A stretch of DNA of 64,000 nucleotides from Seleniivibrio sp. (GCF_021209385.1 NZ_JAJOIL010000028.1:151068-215067), one strand, 5' to 3'; shown: positions 8,657 through 16,534, counted from the first letter of the stretch. Notes: generated by a model from the sequence alone, not told the origin. Numbers and translations are program-made.

Positions 8657-9951
8657 ACATACTAATTGTTGACGACGAGCAGAACCACAGACTGATGCTT
8701 AAGCTGCATCTGGAAGATGCCGGACACACAACAAATGAGGCGGCTAACGGCATGGAAGCACTGTCTCTGATGGAAAAGATTTCATTCGACGCTGTGCTTC
8801 TCGACATGAAGATGGACATAATGGACGGAATAACAACTCTGGGTATGATGCGCCAGCGTGGAATAGAGACCCCTGTGATCATAATAACCGCTTTTTCCAC
8901 TGTAAAAACCGCAGTAGAGGCTATGAAGCTGGGAGCAGCAGACTATCTTACAAAACCTGTGGATATACAGGCGTTATTTGAGGCACTCACCAACTGCACA
9001 ACATCAAATGCAGCCTGCGAATATGCACCTGTTGAAGGCTATGTCTTCGGTGGTGTATATTCCGCAACAGGACTCGGATGCGTAATAAACCATCTTAAAC
9101 TGGTTGCACCGACGGATGCGACCGTTCTTGTTCTCGGCGAATCCGGAACAGGAAAGGAACTGGTAGCAAGATCGGTACACGACAACTCCCGCCGCAAAGA
9201 TAAACCATACCTTGCTATAAACTGCGCCGCGCTTAGCGAGAACATTATCGAAAGCGAACTTTTCGGACATGTGAAAGGAGCTTTCACTACTGCTGTCAAA
9301 GACAAAGCTGGGCTTTTTGAAGCGGCAGACGGCGGAACGCTGTTTCTGGACGAGATTGGCGAACTTTCGCAGACTGTTCAGGCGAAACTTCTGAGAGTTC
9401 TGCAGGAAGGCACTTTCGAGCGCGTAGGCGACACAAAGACAATCAAAACCGATGTACGCATCATCGCCGCTACAAATAAGAACCTTAAGAAACTCTCTGA
9501 AACAGGAAATTTCCGCGAAGACCTTTATTTCCGTCTGGCAGTGTTTCCTGTGGAGATTCCTCCGCTGCGAGACAGAAAAGAGGAGCTTCCGGCTCTGGTG
9601 AAATTCTTCATAGAAAAACACTCAAAGCGTTTCGGCAAACTTGTAAAATCAGCAGACGACGCATACCTGCGGGCACTTAAGAACTATTCGTTCCCAGGAA
9701 ACATAAGGGAACTTGAGAACCTTGTGGAGCGAAGCATGATACTGACTACTTCACAAAAACTGGAAGCATCAACACTGCCGCCTTTGGGAACAAAACAGGC
9801 AGCCGGACTGAGCATTCGTGACAATGAACGTGAATTAATTGTGAAAGCTTTGCAAAAAACCGGCGGAAATAAATCTAAAGCTGCGGAAATTCTTGAAATA
9901 TCACGCAGAACACTCCATAATAAACTGAAAGAATTTGATATTGAGGATTAA
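8653..9951 (+). CDS. Sigma54-dependent response regulator (NtrC/ZraR family)
   Basis: 432-residue activator with an N-terminal receiver (acidic pocket IVDDE, phosphoacceptor in AVLLDMKMD), central AAA+ domain (Walker A GESGTGKE near residue 165, Walker B GTLFLDEIGEL, sensor RDRKEELPALV) and C-terminal Fis-type helix-turn-helix (NKSKAAEILEISRRTLHNKL). It is cognate to the kinase that overlaps it. The loop that contacts sigma54, normally GAFTGA, reads GAFTTA here. The immediately following outer-membrane-like gene is a possible target, but no sigma54 promoter is visible in front of it or of the kinase. Confidence 0.93.
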   Translation: MNILIVDDEQNHRLMLKLHLEDAGHTTNEAANGMEALSLMEKISFDAVLLDMKMDIMDGITTLGMMRQRGIETPVIIITAFSTVKTAVEAMKLGAADYLTKPVDIQALFEALTNCTTSNAACEYAPVEGYVFGGVYSATGLGCVINHLKLVAPTDATVLVLGESGTGKELVARSVHDNSRRKDKPYLAINCAALSENIIESELFGHVKGAFTTAVKDKAGLFEAADGGTLFLDEIGELSQTVQAKLLRVLQEGTFERVGDTKTIKTDVRIIAATNKNLKKLSETGNFREDLYFRLAVFPVEIPPLRDRKEELPALVKFFIEKHSKRFGKLVKSADDAYLRALKNYSFPGNIRELENLVERSMILTTSQKLEASTLPPLGTKQAAGLSIRDNERELIVKALQKTGGNKSKAAEILEISRRTLHNKLKEFDIED

Positions 9952-10866
9952 ATGAAACTTATTGCCACTTTGCTCTGCCTGCTGTTCGCCTTTTCGGCGT
10001 TTGCAGAAGATAAGATATCCGGCTATATATCCGGCGGTGTCATTGTAATTAACTCTGACGATAAACTTATCCCCGACGGCGAAGCAAAAGACGTACACTT
10101 CGATACACTGTCGAAGATAGGCGCCATGATCACAGGCGAAGTCAATTATAAACCAGACGGGCATACAAGATTCCACTTTGGCGTTCCCATGCAGGAACTT
10201 TCACCGAAATTTGAACTGGGCGTGGCAAGAGAATTTGATAACAAAACCAAAGCCGATTTCTCAATCGTTCTGAACCCGATGGAAAAAACGTGGCAAAACC
10301 CATATATCGACAGAAGACACGAGACCGATGCCGAAAGCTACGGACTAGAGCTTAAACTCAGAAGAATAGCCGGAACGGGATTCTTTACCGAAATGTCCGT
10401 TACGAAGCATAATGTAAGCAATGACAAAGCGGAAGATGTTTATTCATCACTCGGAAGAAACGGATATGACAGTGAACTCAAAGCCGGATACGCCTTTCCT
10501 CTTAAAGAACGCATGTTTGCTGATATATTTGGTAAATATGTCGTAGGTGACAGAGACGGAGACGCTGAATCATTCAAAAGCTACGGAACCGGAATAAAAA
10601 TTACGGCATTTACCAAAGACAAAAACCTTCTCGTTTTCCTGCTTGCTCTGGACAGAGTGGAATTTAACTCCGACAACCCCTATTTCAACGATACACGCGA
10701 AGAAACATCATACGGAGCCATGGCGCTTTACAGACTTAACGACGCGTTCGGCTTCAAAGACAAGTTTATCTCTTTCTCCGGCGGATACGGTGCGCGCGAG
10801 GCAAATATCGAATTCTTTGACGCGGAATCGTTTTTTGCAGGCATAGGAGCCGGACTTAACTTTTAG
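9952..10866 (+). CDS. Exported outer-membrane beta-barrel-like protein, unknown function
   Basis: 304 residues with an 18-residue signal peptide (MKLIATLLCLLFAFSAFA) and no other hydrophobic helix. The rest has alternating polar/hydrophobic strands, many aromatic residues and ends in Phe (GAGLNF), the usual C-terminal signature of BAM-inserted barrels. Its ATG directly follows the regulator's stop, with a GAGG ribosome site inside the end of that gene, so it is co-transcribed with the two-component pair. I do not recognise the family. The operon position suggests it is an output or part of the sensing of that pair. Confidence 0.7.
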   Translation: MKLIATLLCLLFAFSAFAEDKISGYISGGVIVINSDDKLIPDGEAKDVHFDTLSKIGAMITGEVNYKPDGHTRFHFGVPMQELSPKFELGVAREFDNKTKADFSIVLNPMEKTWQNPYIDRRHETDAESYGLELKLRRIAGTGFFTEMSVTKHNVSNDKAEDVYSSLGRNGYDSELKAGYAFPLKERMFADIFGKYVVGDRDGDAESFKSYGTGIKITAFTKDKNLLVFLLALDRVEFNSDNPYFNDTREETSYGAMALYRLNDAFGFKDKFISFSGGYGAREANIEFFDAESFFAGIGAGLNF

Positions 10867-10933
10867 CCTTTTCCTTCTGTACAAAAAGACCTTTCAGGTG
10901 TAAATTTAACTATCATACACACCGAGGTTCTTT

Positions 10934-12334
10934 ATGAAGAATATTCTTATTCTCGGAGGCGGCTTCGGCGGCCTTACTGCTGTTTCTTTTTTCAGAACAC
11001 ACATAAAATCGGGCAAGGTTTCCGTTACTCTCATAGACAAAAACAACTATTCACTATTCACACCCATGCTGGCAGAGGTTGTCAGCGGGAATGTCAAACC
11101 TGAAAATATAGTCTTCCCTCTCAGAGAGATATGCGTGAAAAACGGCGTACGTTTCATTAAAGACGAAGTTCAGAACATCGACACCATAGCCAACAAAGTT
11201 ACCTGCGAAAACGGCGAATACCCGTTCGACTACCTTATTGTCGCAACAGGAAGCCGCACCAATTTCCGCGGTAACGTTTCTGCAATGAAAAATGCTTTTG
11301 AATTCAAAAATATCACGGACGCGATACACATAAAGTACCTGATAATAGACTTCCTTGAAAAAGCAAGCACACTCACTGACCCCGAAGAGAAGAAGCGCCT
11401 GCTCTCTTTCTCCATCATAGGCGGCGGCATTACAGGTGTTGAACTCGCCAGCGAAATGAACGACTATATCCGTGCAAAGATAAAGAAAGAATACAGTACC
11501 ATCATGGCAGACGAATACGACATAACCATCTTTGAATACAGCAAAACTGTTCTACCCGCCATTGACCCTTCTCAAGCGGAAAAAGCACAGGAAATACTTA
11601 TTAAAAACGGCATAAACGTCATAAACGGAGCATCTGTGGACGAGGTAGGGCTGGACTGCATAACCTACAAAAAAGATGGTCAGCAGTATACCAAAAGCTC
11701 ATCAGTCACCGTATGGACAGCCGGTGTTGAAGGTCAGGAATATCTGAAAGAGATGGGCGGCGACACAACGCCGGACAGCAGACTGAAAATAACAAGATCG
11801 CTCAATCCGCAGGCTCTGGATGCTCCCCATGTTTTTGTCATAGGCGACAGCTGCGCATATGAGTTTAAAGGCAAATTCCTGCCGCCTGTCGCACCTTTGG
11901 CTATGCAGCAGGCGGTTATGGCAGTAAAGAATATAATGCGCCTTATAAACGGCAAAGAGCCAGTGGACTTCACCTATCTGCACTTCGGATATCTTGTCTC
12001 TCTCGGCAAGAACAACTCTGTGGTAAACCTTTTCGGAATCAAGATGCGGGGTGCGCTGGCGTATTATATATGGAAAGGCGCATATTTATTCAAAATAGGC
12101 ATGTTCAAGAAACAGGTGGCAGTATTTTTCGACTGGGTAATGTCGTTCTGCTTCGGCAACGAATCGGTTCTGATTATCGATCAGGACAACTGCACAAACT
12201 GTATTTTGCAGAAGAACCACAAAAACGACAAAGAAAATGCTGCTGTAGAATGTGTTGCATGTATTCTTTGTATTACATATAATACTTATATGAGGTGCAA
12301 CGATGCTCACAGTAAGATTGCCGGAAGAGATTGA
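10934..12334 (+). CDS. Type II NADH dehydrogenase (FAD-dependent), unusual C-terminal tail
   Basis: Single-subunit NADH:quinone oxidoreductase family (NDH-2). The FAD fingerprint GGGFGGLTA is at residues 8-16, the second NAD-binding motif is IIGGGITGVELASEM near residue 160, and VFVIGDSCA marks the second FAD contact. It feeds electrons to quinones at the inner membrane face without proton pumping. The last 35 or so residues are Cys-rich and read straight through the promoter of the toxin-antitoxin module, ending 32 nt inside the antitoxin gene. That tail is probably an accident of an insertion at the 3' end of the gene rather than a family feature. Confidence 0.87.
   Translation: MKNILILGGGFGGLTAVSFFRTHIKSGKVSVTLIDKNNYSLFTPMLAEVVSGNVKPENIVFPLREICVKNGVRFIKDEVQNIDTIANKVTCENGEYPFDYLIVATGSRTNFRGNVSAMKNAFEFKNITDAIHIKYLIIDFLEKASTLTDPEEKKRLLSFSIIGGGITGVELASEMNDYIRAKIKKEYSTIMADEYDITIFEYSKTVLPAIDPSQAEKAQEILIKNGINVINGASVDEVGLDCITYKKDGQQYTKSSSVTVWTAGVEGQEYLKEMGGDTTPDSRLKITRSLNPQALDAPHVFVIGDSCAYEFKGKFLPPVAPLAMQQAVMAVKNIMRLINGKEPVDFTYLHFGYLVSLGKNNSVVNLFGIKMRGALAYYIWKGAYLFKIGMFKKQVAVFFDWVMSFCFGNESVLIIDQDNCTNCILQKNHKNDKENAAVECVACILCITYNTYMRCNDAHSKIAGRD
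12255..12283 (+). promoter_or_regulatory. Sigma70 promoter of the toxin-antitoxin operon
   Basis: TTGCAT (12255-12260), a 17-bp spacer and a perfect TATAAT (12278-12283) lie just upstream of the antitoxin ATG at 12303. A spaced inverted repeat, GTTGCA near 12254 and TGCAAC near 12295, flanks the -35 to ribosome-site region and could be the site for autorepression by the antitoxin. The whole promoter is inside the 3' end of the NADH dehydrogenase reading frame. Confidence 0.75.
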
Positions 12335-12521
12335 GACACGTCTTAATGAGCTTTCCGAAAAAACAGGAAGACCAAAAAGCTATTACATCAGGGAGGCAGT
12401 AGAAAACTATCTTGAAGACATGGAAGACCTTTACCACGCCGAAACCGTGTACAGACGTGTACTCGAAGGCAAAGAAGAGGTTTCCGCACTTGAAGATATA
12501 GAGAAACGCCTTGGCTTATAA
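12303..12521 (+). CDS. Ribbon-helix-helix antitoxin (RelB/DinJ-like)
   Basis: 72-residue protein with an N-terminal ribbon-helix-helix DNA-binding motif (MLTVRLPEEIETRLNELSEKTG) and an acidic, helical C-terminal half of the kind that wraps a RelE toxin. It is preceded by a GAGG ribosome site and overlaps the toxin gene by 11 bp. It is expected to neutralise the toxin and repress the shared promoter. Family membership is clear from the pairing; the exact subfamily is not. Confidence 0.88.
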   Translation: MLTVRLPEEIETRLNELSEKTGRPKSYYIREAVENYLEDMEDLYHAETVYRRVLEGKEEVSALEDIEKRLGL

Positions 12522-12777
12522 AATTCTTTTCACCAAAACAGCAGAAAAGGAACTTTCTAAGCTTGATAAACAATCTGCTATCAGAATTATTAACTTTTTA
12601 AAATCACGCCTTTCTTTTTCAGATAATCCAAAATCTTTAGGCAAACAGCTCACAGGAGAACTATGCCACTACTGGCGATTTAGAGTAGGCGATTACCGTA
12701 TCATCTGCGATATTCAGGATGATAAACTTGTTATCCTTGCTCTCAGAATAGGACACAGGAAAGAAGTTTATAAGTAG
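12511..12777 (+). CDS. RelE/ParE-superfamily toxin
   Basis: 88-residue basic protein with the RelE pattern: N-terminal FTKTAEKELSKLD helix, GELCHYWRFRVGDYRIICDI strand-turn-strand core and a C-terminal IGHRKEVY ending. In RelE relatives the R/K/Y residues of the last two strands cut ribosome-bound mRNA; here R (RFRVGDYR), H and Y of HRKEVY are kept. The start is a TTG (12511) that overlaps the end of the antitoxin, a common arrangement for keeping toxin translation coupled and low. Confidence 0.9.
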   Translation: MAYKILFTKTAEKELSKLDKQSAIRIINFLKSRLSFSDNPKSLGKQLTGELCHYWRFRVGDYRIICDIQDDKLVILALRIGHRKEVYK

Positions 12778-12838
12778 ATTAAGTATTTTATAAATTTTGT
12801 TCGTGGTATAATACCCTAAACGTTAAACGAGGTAAACG

Positions 12839-13320
12839 ATGGGTTATATCGATGAGGCATTAACAAATGACGAACATGTTATTTTTACTGGCAAAGTAAG
12901 CCGTAAATCATTCATTACTAATTATTTACTCGGATTATTCTTTCTTCTTATTTCTTTAGGTAGTTTTTCTGGTGAATCATTTTCTGGTACAAAAGAATAT
13001 AGTGCAGCTTTCTTTTTTCTATTTCTTGGCATTTATCCTTTTATCTATGCAGTAATTTCAATAAAAACCACTGAAATTGGATTAACTAACAAACGATTCA
13101 TAGCAAATACGGCGTAATAAGTAGAAAAACCATTGAAATTGGCATAAAAAAAATCGAAAGCATACAAGTAAACCAAAGCCTTCTTGGAAGAGCACTCAAT
13201 TATGGTTCAATAATAATATCTGGAGCGGGTAATCCACAAGGTGTAGTAAAAAATATTTCTGCACCAATGAAATTCAAAAGGATGCTTCAAGAATACCTGG
13301 ATAAAATAGAATCCGTGTAA
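12839..13320 (+). pseudogene. PH-domain (bPH2/YdbS-like) membrane protein, frameshifted
   Basis: The first part reads 92 residues from ATG 12839 (GAGG ribosome site) with two hydrophobic helices (about residues 28-46 and 58-75) and the family segment EIGLTNKRFIA, then hits stops at 13115. Shifting by one base at the GCAAATACG around 13112 continues the family in register: YGVISRKTIEIGIKKIESIQ, then QSLLGRALNYGSIII, ending with a stop at 13318-13320. A single missing base in an A-run explains this, by mutation or sequencing error. Intact relatives are small membrane PH-domain proteins of unknown function. Confidence 0.8.
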
Positions 13321-13369
13321 GTATTTTCGTCAAAACTTTGTAATCAAAAAATTAGATAAAATAAATAAA

Positions 13370-13397
13370 AGCCGAACCCGCAAAGGTTCGGCTTTTT
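13370..13397. terminator. Bidirectional intrinsic terminator at the left att end
   Basis: AGCCGAACC (13370-13378), six-base loop, GGTTCGGCT (13385-13393) and a run of T. On the minus strand it is also followed by T-rich sequence. If the integrative element were excised, this hairpin would lie just downstream of the tRNA gene, so it is probably the tRNA's original terminator as well as that of the PH-domain gene. Confidence 0.8.
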
Positions 13398-13404
13398 CAC
13401 TTGT

Positions 13405-13422
13405 ATGGCGGTGCAGGGAATT
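13405..13422. repeat. Left att site (tRNA 3'-end fragment)
   Basis: ATGGCGGTGCAGGGAATT is an exact copy of the last 17 nt of the tRNA gene plus one downstream base; similarity continues imperfectly for about 13 more bases (AAACCACG against GAACCCCG). It marks where the element joined the chromosome. Confidence 0.85.
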
Positions 13423-13480
13423 AAACCACGACTACAAGATACTTGTAAATAACAATTTCAAAAACCGCACATTCGTTTTA

Positions 13481-13500
13481 TACCGTCAAAAATACCGTCA
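13481..13500 (+). repeat. Paired TACCGTCA octamers, left end (candidate integrase arm sites)
   Basis: TACCGTCA occurs at 13481-13488 and 13493-13500, 12 bp start to start. The same pair with the same 12-bp spacing is at the right end (19597 and 19609), so these are likely arm-type sites for the integrase or an excision factor. Confidence 0.6.
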
Positions 13501-13502
13501 AA

Positions 13503-13623
13503 TTAGTTTTCTGAACTCTCTTCTAGTTTGCTTATGATTGTGCTTATCGAAACATTAAGACCCTTGGCAAGTTTTTCTAATGTTGCTAAAGTAGGTGAAG
13601 AGGGATTATTGCTTTCTAACTTC
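13503..13623 (-). pseudogene. Remnant of an XRE-family helix-turn-helix regulator
   Basis: An open stretch of about 40 codons on the minus strand ending at TAA 13503-13505 reads KLESNNPSSPTLATLEKLAK followed by GLNVSISTIISKLEES. This matches the recognition helix and C-terminal end of Cro/CI-type repressors (pattern ESG-x-P-T-LxTLxKLAxxLxVSxxxL). The N-terminal part and start codon are missing; a stop lies just upstream. It sits at the element's left edge and may be the remains of a lost element regulator. Confidence 0.65.
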
Positions 13624-13633
13624 TATAACTAAT

Positions 13634-13653
13634 AAGCCGACCAAAAGGTTGGC
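13634..13653. terminator. Hairpin terminator downstream of the exported protein gene
   Basis: AGCCGACC, loop AAAA, GGTTGGCT with one G-U pair, immediately after the stop of the minus-strand gene that ends at 13659. The T-run is weak on both strands. Confidence 0.5.
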
Positions 13654-13658
13654 TTAAT

Positions 13659-14222
13659 TTAAAAATCCTTCAAATCCTTCTTTTCATTCTCATCTTCTTC
13701 AGCTTGTTCATATTCCTTGCTTATATATTCTACAACACATTTAATGTCAAAATTCTCACCATAAAGTCCCAAAATTAGTTTTGTACTATTTGTTTCCCAA
13801 TTTGTAAAATATGACAAATGTCCTACAGAAATAGCAACACCCCAATTTTGATAATTATCTTTAAATAAATCATTTTCCCAATATTCGTTCTCTGTTATCG
13901 GCTTACCATATTTTTTTATTAAAACGCCCTTCAAATCATCATAATCGTCAATATATCTATTTTTGTTACTATGCTCCTCTGTCACACCATACTTAGCACG
14001 TACAAGCTTATTTTGCGTAAAAATATACATAATTATCACATTTTTTCCCAATATCTTACTGGAGTAAACAATAAGCTCATTGCTTTCTTTATATAATTTT
14101 GCTTTTTCTGATTTCTTTACTTCTGCTTTACTCATTCCCCAATTTACATTCCTGAAATCATATTCCTTGGCATAAACGCACAATGATGACATCATTAATA
14201 CGAAAAGTAATAGTGACTTCAT
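13659..14222 (-). CDS. Exported protein of unknown function (element cargo)
   Basis: 187 residues beginning with a signal peptide (MKSLLLFVLMMSSLCVYA), then a soluble, charged domain starting KEYDFRNVNWGMSKAEV. That opening (a W-G-M-S-K-x-E-V phrase) recalls periplasmic proteins in which a short helix repeat follows the signal, but I cannot name a family. The C-terminal tail is highly acidic/basic (EQAEEDENEKKDLKDF). The start at 14222 is chosen because GGAG lies 8 nt upstream; a longer reading to 14279 would bury the signal peptide. It is AT-rich and belongs to the integrated element. Confidence 0.7.
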   Translation of the reverse strand: MKSLLLFVLMMSSLCVYAKEYDFRNVNWGMSKAEVKKSEKAKLYKESNELIVYSSKILGKNVIIMYIFTQNKLVRAKYGVTEEHSNKNRYIDDYDDLKGVLIKKYGKPITENEYWENDLFKDNYQNWGVAISVGHLSYFTNWETNSTKLILGLYGENFDIKCVVEYISKEYEQAEEDENEKKDLKDF

Positions 14223-14328
14223 ATCAGCTTCTCCTTGTAAATAATTTCTAGCAGATTTTATGCATGTATCATATAACAATTATAATACATAAACACGTAA
14301 TGCTATTATACCATTTTTATATTTAGAC

Positions 14329-14362
14329 AAAAAAAGGCTTAGCGGTTTCACTATAAGCCTTT
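14329..14362 (-). terminator. Intrinsic terminator for the small membrane protein pair
   Basis: On the minus strand AAAGGCTT, a 14-base loop and AAGCCTTT are followed by a run of seven T. It lies about 55 bp after the stop of the 56-residue gene. The adjacent sequence (14363-14425) is a diverged direct copy of 13446-13512. Confidence 0.7.
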
Positions 14363-14417
14363 AAATAACAATATCAAAAACCGCAATTTCGTTCTATACC
14401 GTCAGATTAATTTTCTG

Positions 14418-14588
14418 CTAGTCTCTGTTTAGAATGAATCCACAAGAATTACATTTAAATACTTTTTTCTTAGCAATTAAAAGCCAACCAATTAAACCAC
14501 CAACAAGAGACGACATACCTATAAATATAGCAATACCTGCTCCTATTGTTGCTCCTACGATTTCAGCATCGCTCTGTGATGTTGTCAT
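14418..14588 (-). CDS. Small membrane protein with C-terminal CxxC knuckle (56 residues)
   Basis: Begins MTTSQSDAEIVGATIG, has one Gly-rich hydrophobic helix (GAGIAIFIGMSSLVGGLIGWLLIA, residues about 15-38 counted in two parts) and ends with a basic segment carrying CNSCG, half of a zinc ribbon. Its ATG overlaps the stop of the upstream small gene by four bases (ATGA), which argues that it is real. No family recognised; it is followed by a good terminator. Confidence 0.6.
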   Translation of the reverse strand: MTTSQSDAEIVGATIGAGIAIFIGMSSLVGGLIGWLLIAKKKVFKCNSCGFILNRD

Positions 14589-14770
14589 AACTTCTGAATG
14601 AGTTGAGCCTGTTGTAAAAATAAAATCAAAGCAAATAATACTCCAAACATAGAAGGTGTTATAATTATATAACCAATTAGTCTGGTAATAAAATTGAACT
14701 TATGAATTTTCGTTGAAGCCATGCTCTTCTCACTTCCACATGCAGAGCAATTGATATTAGTTGTTGCCAT
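14585..14770 (-). CDS. Small membrane protein with N-terminal CxxC knuckle (61 residues)
   Basis: Starts MATTNINCSACGSEKS, with a CxxC pair at residues 8 and 11, and has one long hydrophobic helix (about residues 28-53). The GAGGTG ribosome site 6 nt before ATG 14770 decides the start over a longer reading. With the overlapping downstream gene, which carries a CxxC after its helix, it could form a two-protein zinc site at the membrane. Function unknown. Confidence 0.6.
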   Translation of the reverse strand: MATTNINCSACGSEKSMASTKIHKFNFITRLIGYIIITPSMFGVLFALILFLQQAQLIQKL

Positions 14771-14950
14771 AGTACACCTCTTTTTTAATATTACATCGTA
14801 TGTCATGCACTACAAAACTATTTAATATTCTATTTCCATAGTTTCTTAGATGTCGCCAACTTGAAAAGAAACTTGCATAATCCCAAAAGAATACTCTCAA
14901 TAACAGATTTTTTAGCCATATTAGAATCTCACATATAGAATGCATGCCTT

Positions 14951-15340
14951 TTAATTAATAGTTGTATTTAATGTTGATGTACCAGGATTTGCGGTCATAT
15001 TATATGACTCAACAGTTTCACCATTAAAAACAATGACTAAACTCTTATGGTCAACTTGGGCAGTTCCATTATATGTAAACAGAAATCCTTTTGCATGTGA
15101 CTGAACATTCATATACATATACATCCACGTTTCTTTCTCTACACCATTAATAACATTTCTTGATTTTGAATAGGGTGTCCCAAAGATTGATAAAATCTCC
15201 GATTTTGTCGTTTGGTTTTGCTTGATTTGATTAACCGCTGAAACATCAAAATCGTTTCCAGATTGGCTACTCATAGAAACACATCCAAATATTGTAGTCA
15301 TTAACACAATAACAAAAAACAATTTTAATAATTTACTCAT
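14951..15340 (-). CDS. Lipoprotein with SmpA/OmlA (BamE-like) domain
   Basis: 129 residues. The signal peptide ends in a lipobox (TTIFGC) with Cys near residue 20, giving an outer- or inner-membrane lipoprotein. The following QIKQNQTTKSEILSIFGTP segment is the hallmark of the SmpA/OmlA domain seen in BamE. The C-terminus is Thr/Asn-rich. Start 15340 is set by GGAG 8 nt upstream. The chromosome should carry its own bamE, so this element-borne copy may be an accessory or immunity-like envelope protein; that is speculation. Confidence 0.7.
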   Translation of the reverse strand: MSKLLKLFFVIVLMTTIFGCVSMSSQSGNDFDVSAVNQIKQNQTTKSEILSIFGTPYSKSRNVINGVEKETWMYMYMNVQSHAKGFLFTYNGTAQVDHKSLVIVFNGETVESYNMTANPGTSTLNTTIN

Positions 15341-15446
15341 ATTCAACTCCTTGATATATTGCAACCCGTGATGTATACTAATCCATATTTAGAAATAATA
15401 AAATAAGAATCTCTAGCTAACAGAGGCTACGGCATAGGAGTTTAGA

Positions 15447-16046
15447 ATGAAACAAATAGCCTTAATCTTTTATCTATTACTTTTCACAGTGGTTTCTTAT
15501 GCTGGTGAAGTCCCATATAGGGTTTATGACCCTGTTGCAGAAGGATATATTTGGCTTTCTGGCAGTACTAGCTTTCGGATGGAGCAAGATTTTAGGATAA
15601 CAGTTGGAAAAGAAGGCATCTATTTTGTCAGAGAGGATAGTGACATCCCTCTATTGCGTCATCGATTAGATATAACATCAGACTTGCCTAAGATAAGAGC
15701 GGCATTAGAAAAATCTTTAAATTGGTATGAAATAAATATTAAACATAAATATGAGTTCAAAAAGCCATTGTATTCACGTGAATATATCAAAATGGATTAC
15801 ATTGGACAAAAGCACACAAATGATTATGTTGAAGTGACCTTAAAAACTAATGACATGGCATATAATGAAAGAGGATTTGTAACGTTGTCACTAACAAAGA
15901 AACAGATTAAAGAGTTATTAAATGCTCTCACTGATAGTAATATTGCAATTGTGAAAAGGAAAGTTGTTATCAGAATAAATAAGAATAAACAAATCGAGCG
16001 TGCTACTATGAAAGAAAAGCAGGATATTGATAATACTTTTAAATAA
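15447..16046 (+). CDS. Exported protein of unknown function (199 residues, element cargo)
   Basis: Signal peptide MKQIALIFYLLLFTVVSYA followed by a soluble domain rich in Lys, Tyr and beta-type segments; no membrane helix, cysteine pair or motif that I recognise. GGAG 7 nt upstream supports the start. It is divergent from the BamE-like lipoprotein gene, and the 106-bp gap between them probably holds both promoters. Low GC like the rest of the element. Confidence 0.65.
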   Translation: MKQIALIFYLLLFTVVSYAGEVPYRVYDPVAEGYIWLSGSTSFRMEQDFRITVGKEGIYFVREDSDIPLLRHRLDITSDLPKIRAALEKSLNWYEINIKHKYEFKKPLYSREYIKMDYIGQKHTNDYVEVTLKTNDMAYNERGFVTLSLTKKQIKELLNALTDSNIAIVKRKVVIRINKNKQIERATMKEKQDIDNTFK

Positions 16047-16442
16047 GTAGATGCAAATCAAAATGCGTAAATAAAGAGTATAGAGAATATAACTAATGTG
16101 GACAACGTCAAGCCCCCCCTGCAAGAGGAGTTTGACAACTACTGTTTAATTGGCTTAATAATGCCAATTCTCAACATGTCCGCCGAAGTTTTCAGCCCAA
16201 AAGTGGTTTATGTGGTATCAGCTCATAATCAGACTAATCTAGTGTTTTTGATTATATGTGAGATTCATAGTATAGAGTTGATAGGGTGAGTAGACTCGCT
16301 CGCTCTGCTCGCTCGGGTATTATTAAGTGGCATTGAATAATATTCAGTGTTGCTTGACTAATTTTCTGGCTGGTATAGCAATTTCAATCATTCAAGCAGG
16401 GCGGTTACTCATTATGTTTTAACCATCCTCCTTCTATAAGAA

Positions 16443-16477
16443 ATATAGTGGTGGATGGTATTATCCACCAACTATAT
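16443..16477. other. Long hairpin in the 16.05-16.53 kb gap next to the RepA-like gene (possible origin or terminator)
   Basis: ATATAGTGGTGGAT and ATCCACCAACTATAT pair over 14 bp with one bulged base around the loop GGTATT. No T-run follows. The 488-bp gap also holds a short AGCCA/TGGCT repeat (16497-16513), a CTCGCTCG run near 16295-16315 and no gene I can support. Its place beside a RepA-like replication ATPase makes an origin or priming site a possibility. Confidence 0.4.
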
Positions 16478-16534
16478 CTCTATTTTCGCCCTTACAAGCC
16501 AACACAACTGGCTGGTGGCTGGACGGTTAGATGG

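Noticed and set aside
14757..14945. Minus-strand 62-codon reading frame upstream of the small zinc-ribbon protein
   Set aside because: It overlaps the well-supported GAGGTG-led start of the 61-residue gene, has no ribosome site and an unlikely composition.
16098..16289. Plus-strand 63-codon reading frame in the element gap
   Set aside because: No convincing ribosome site and no recognisable protein character.
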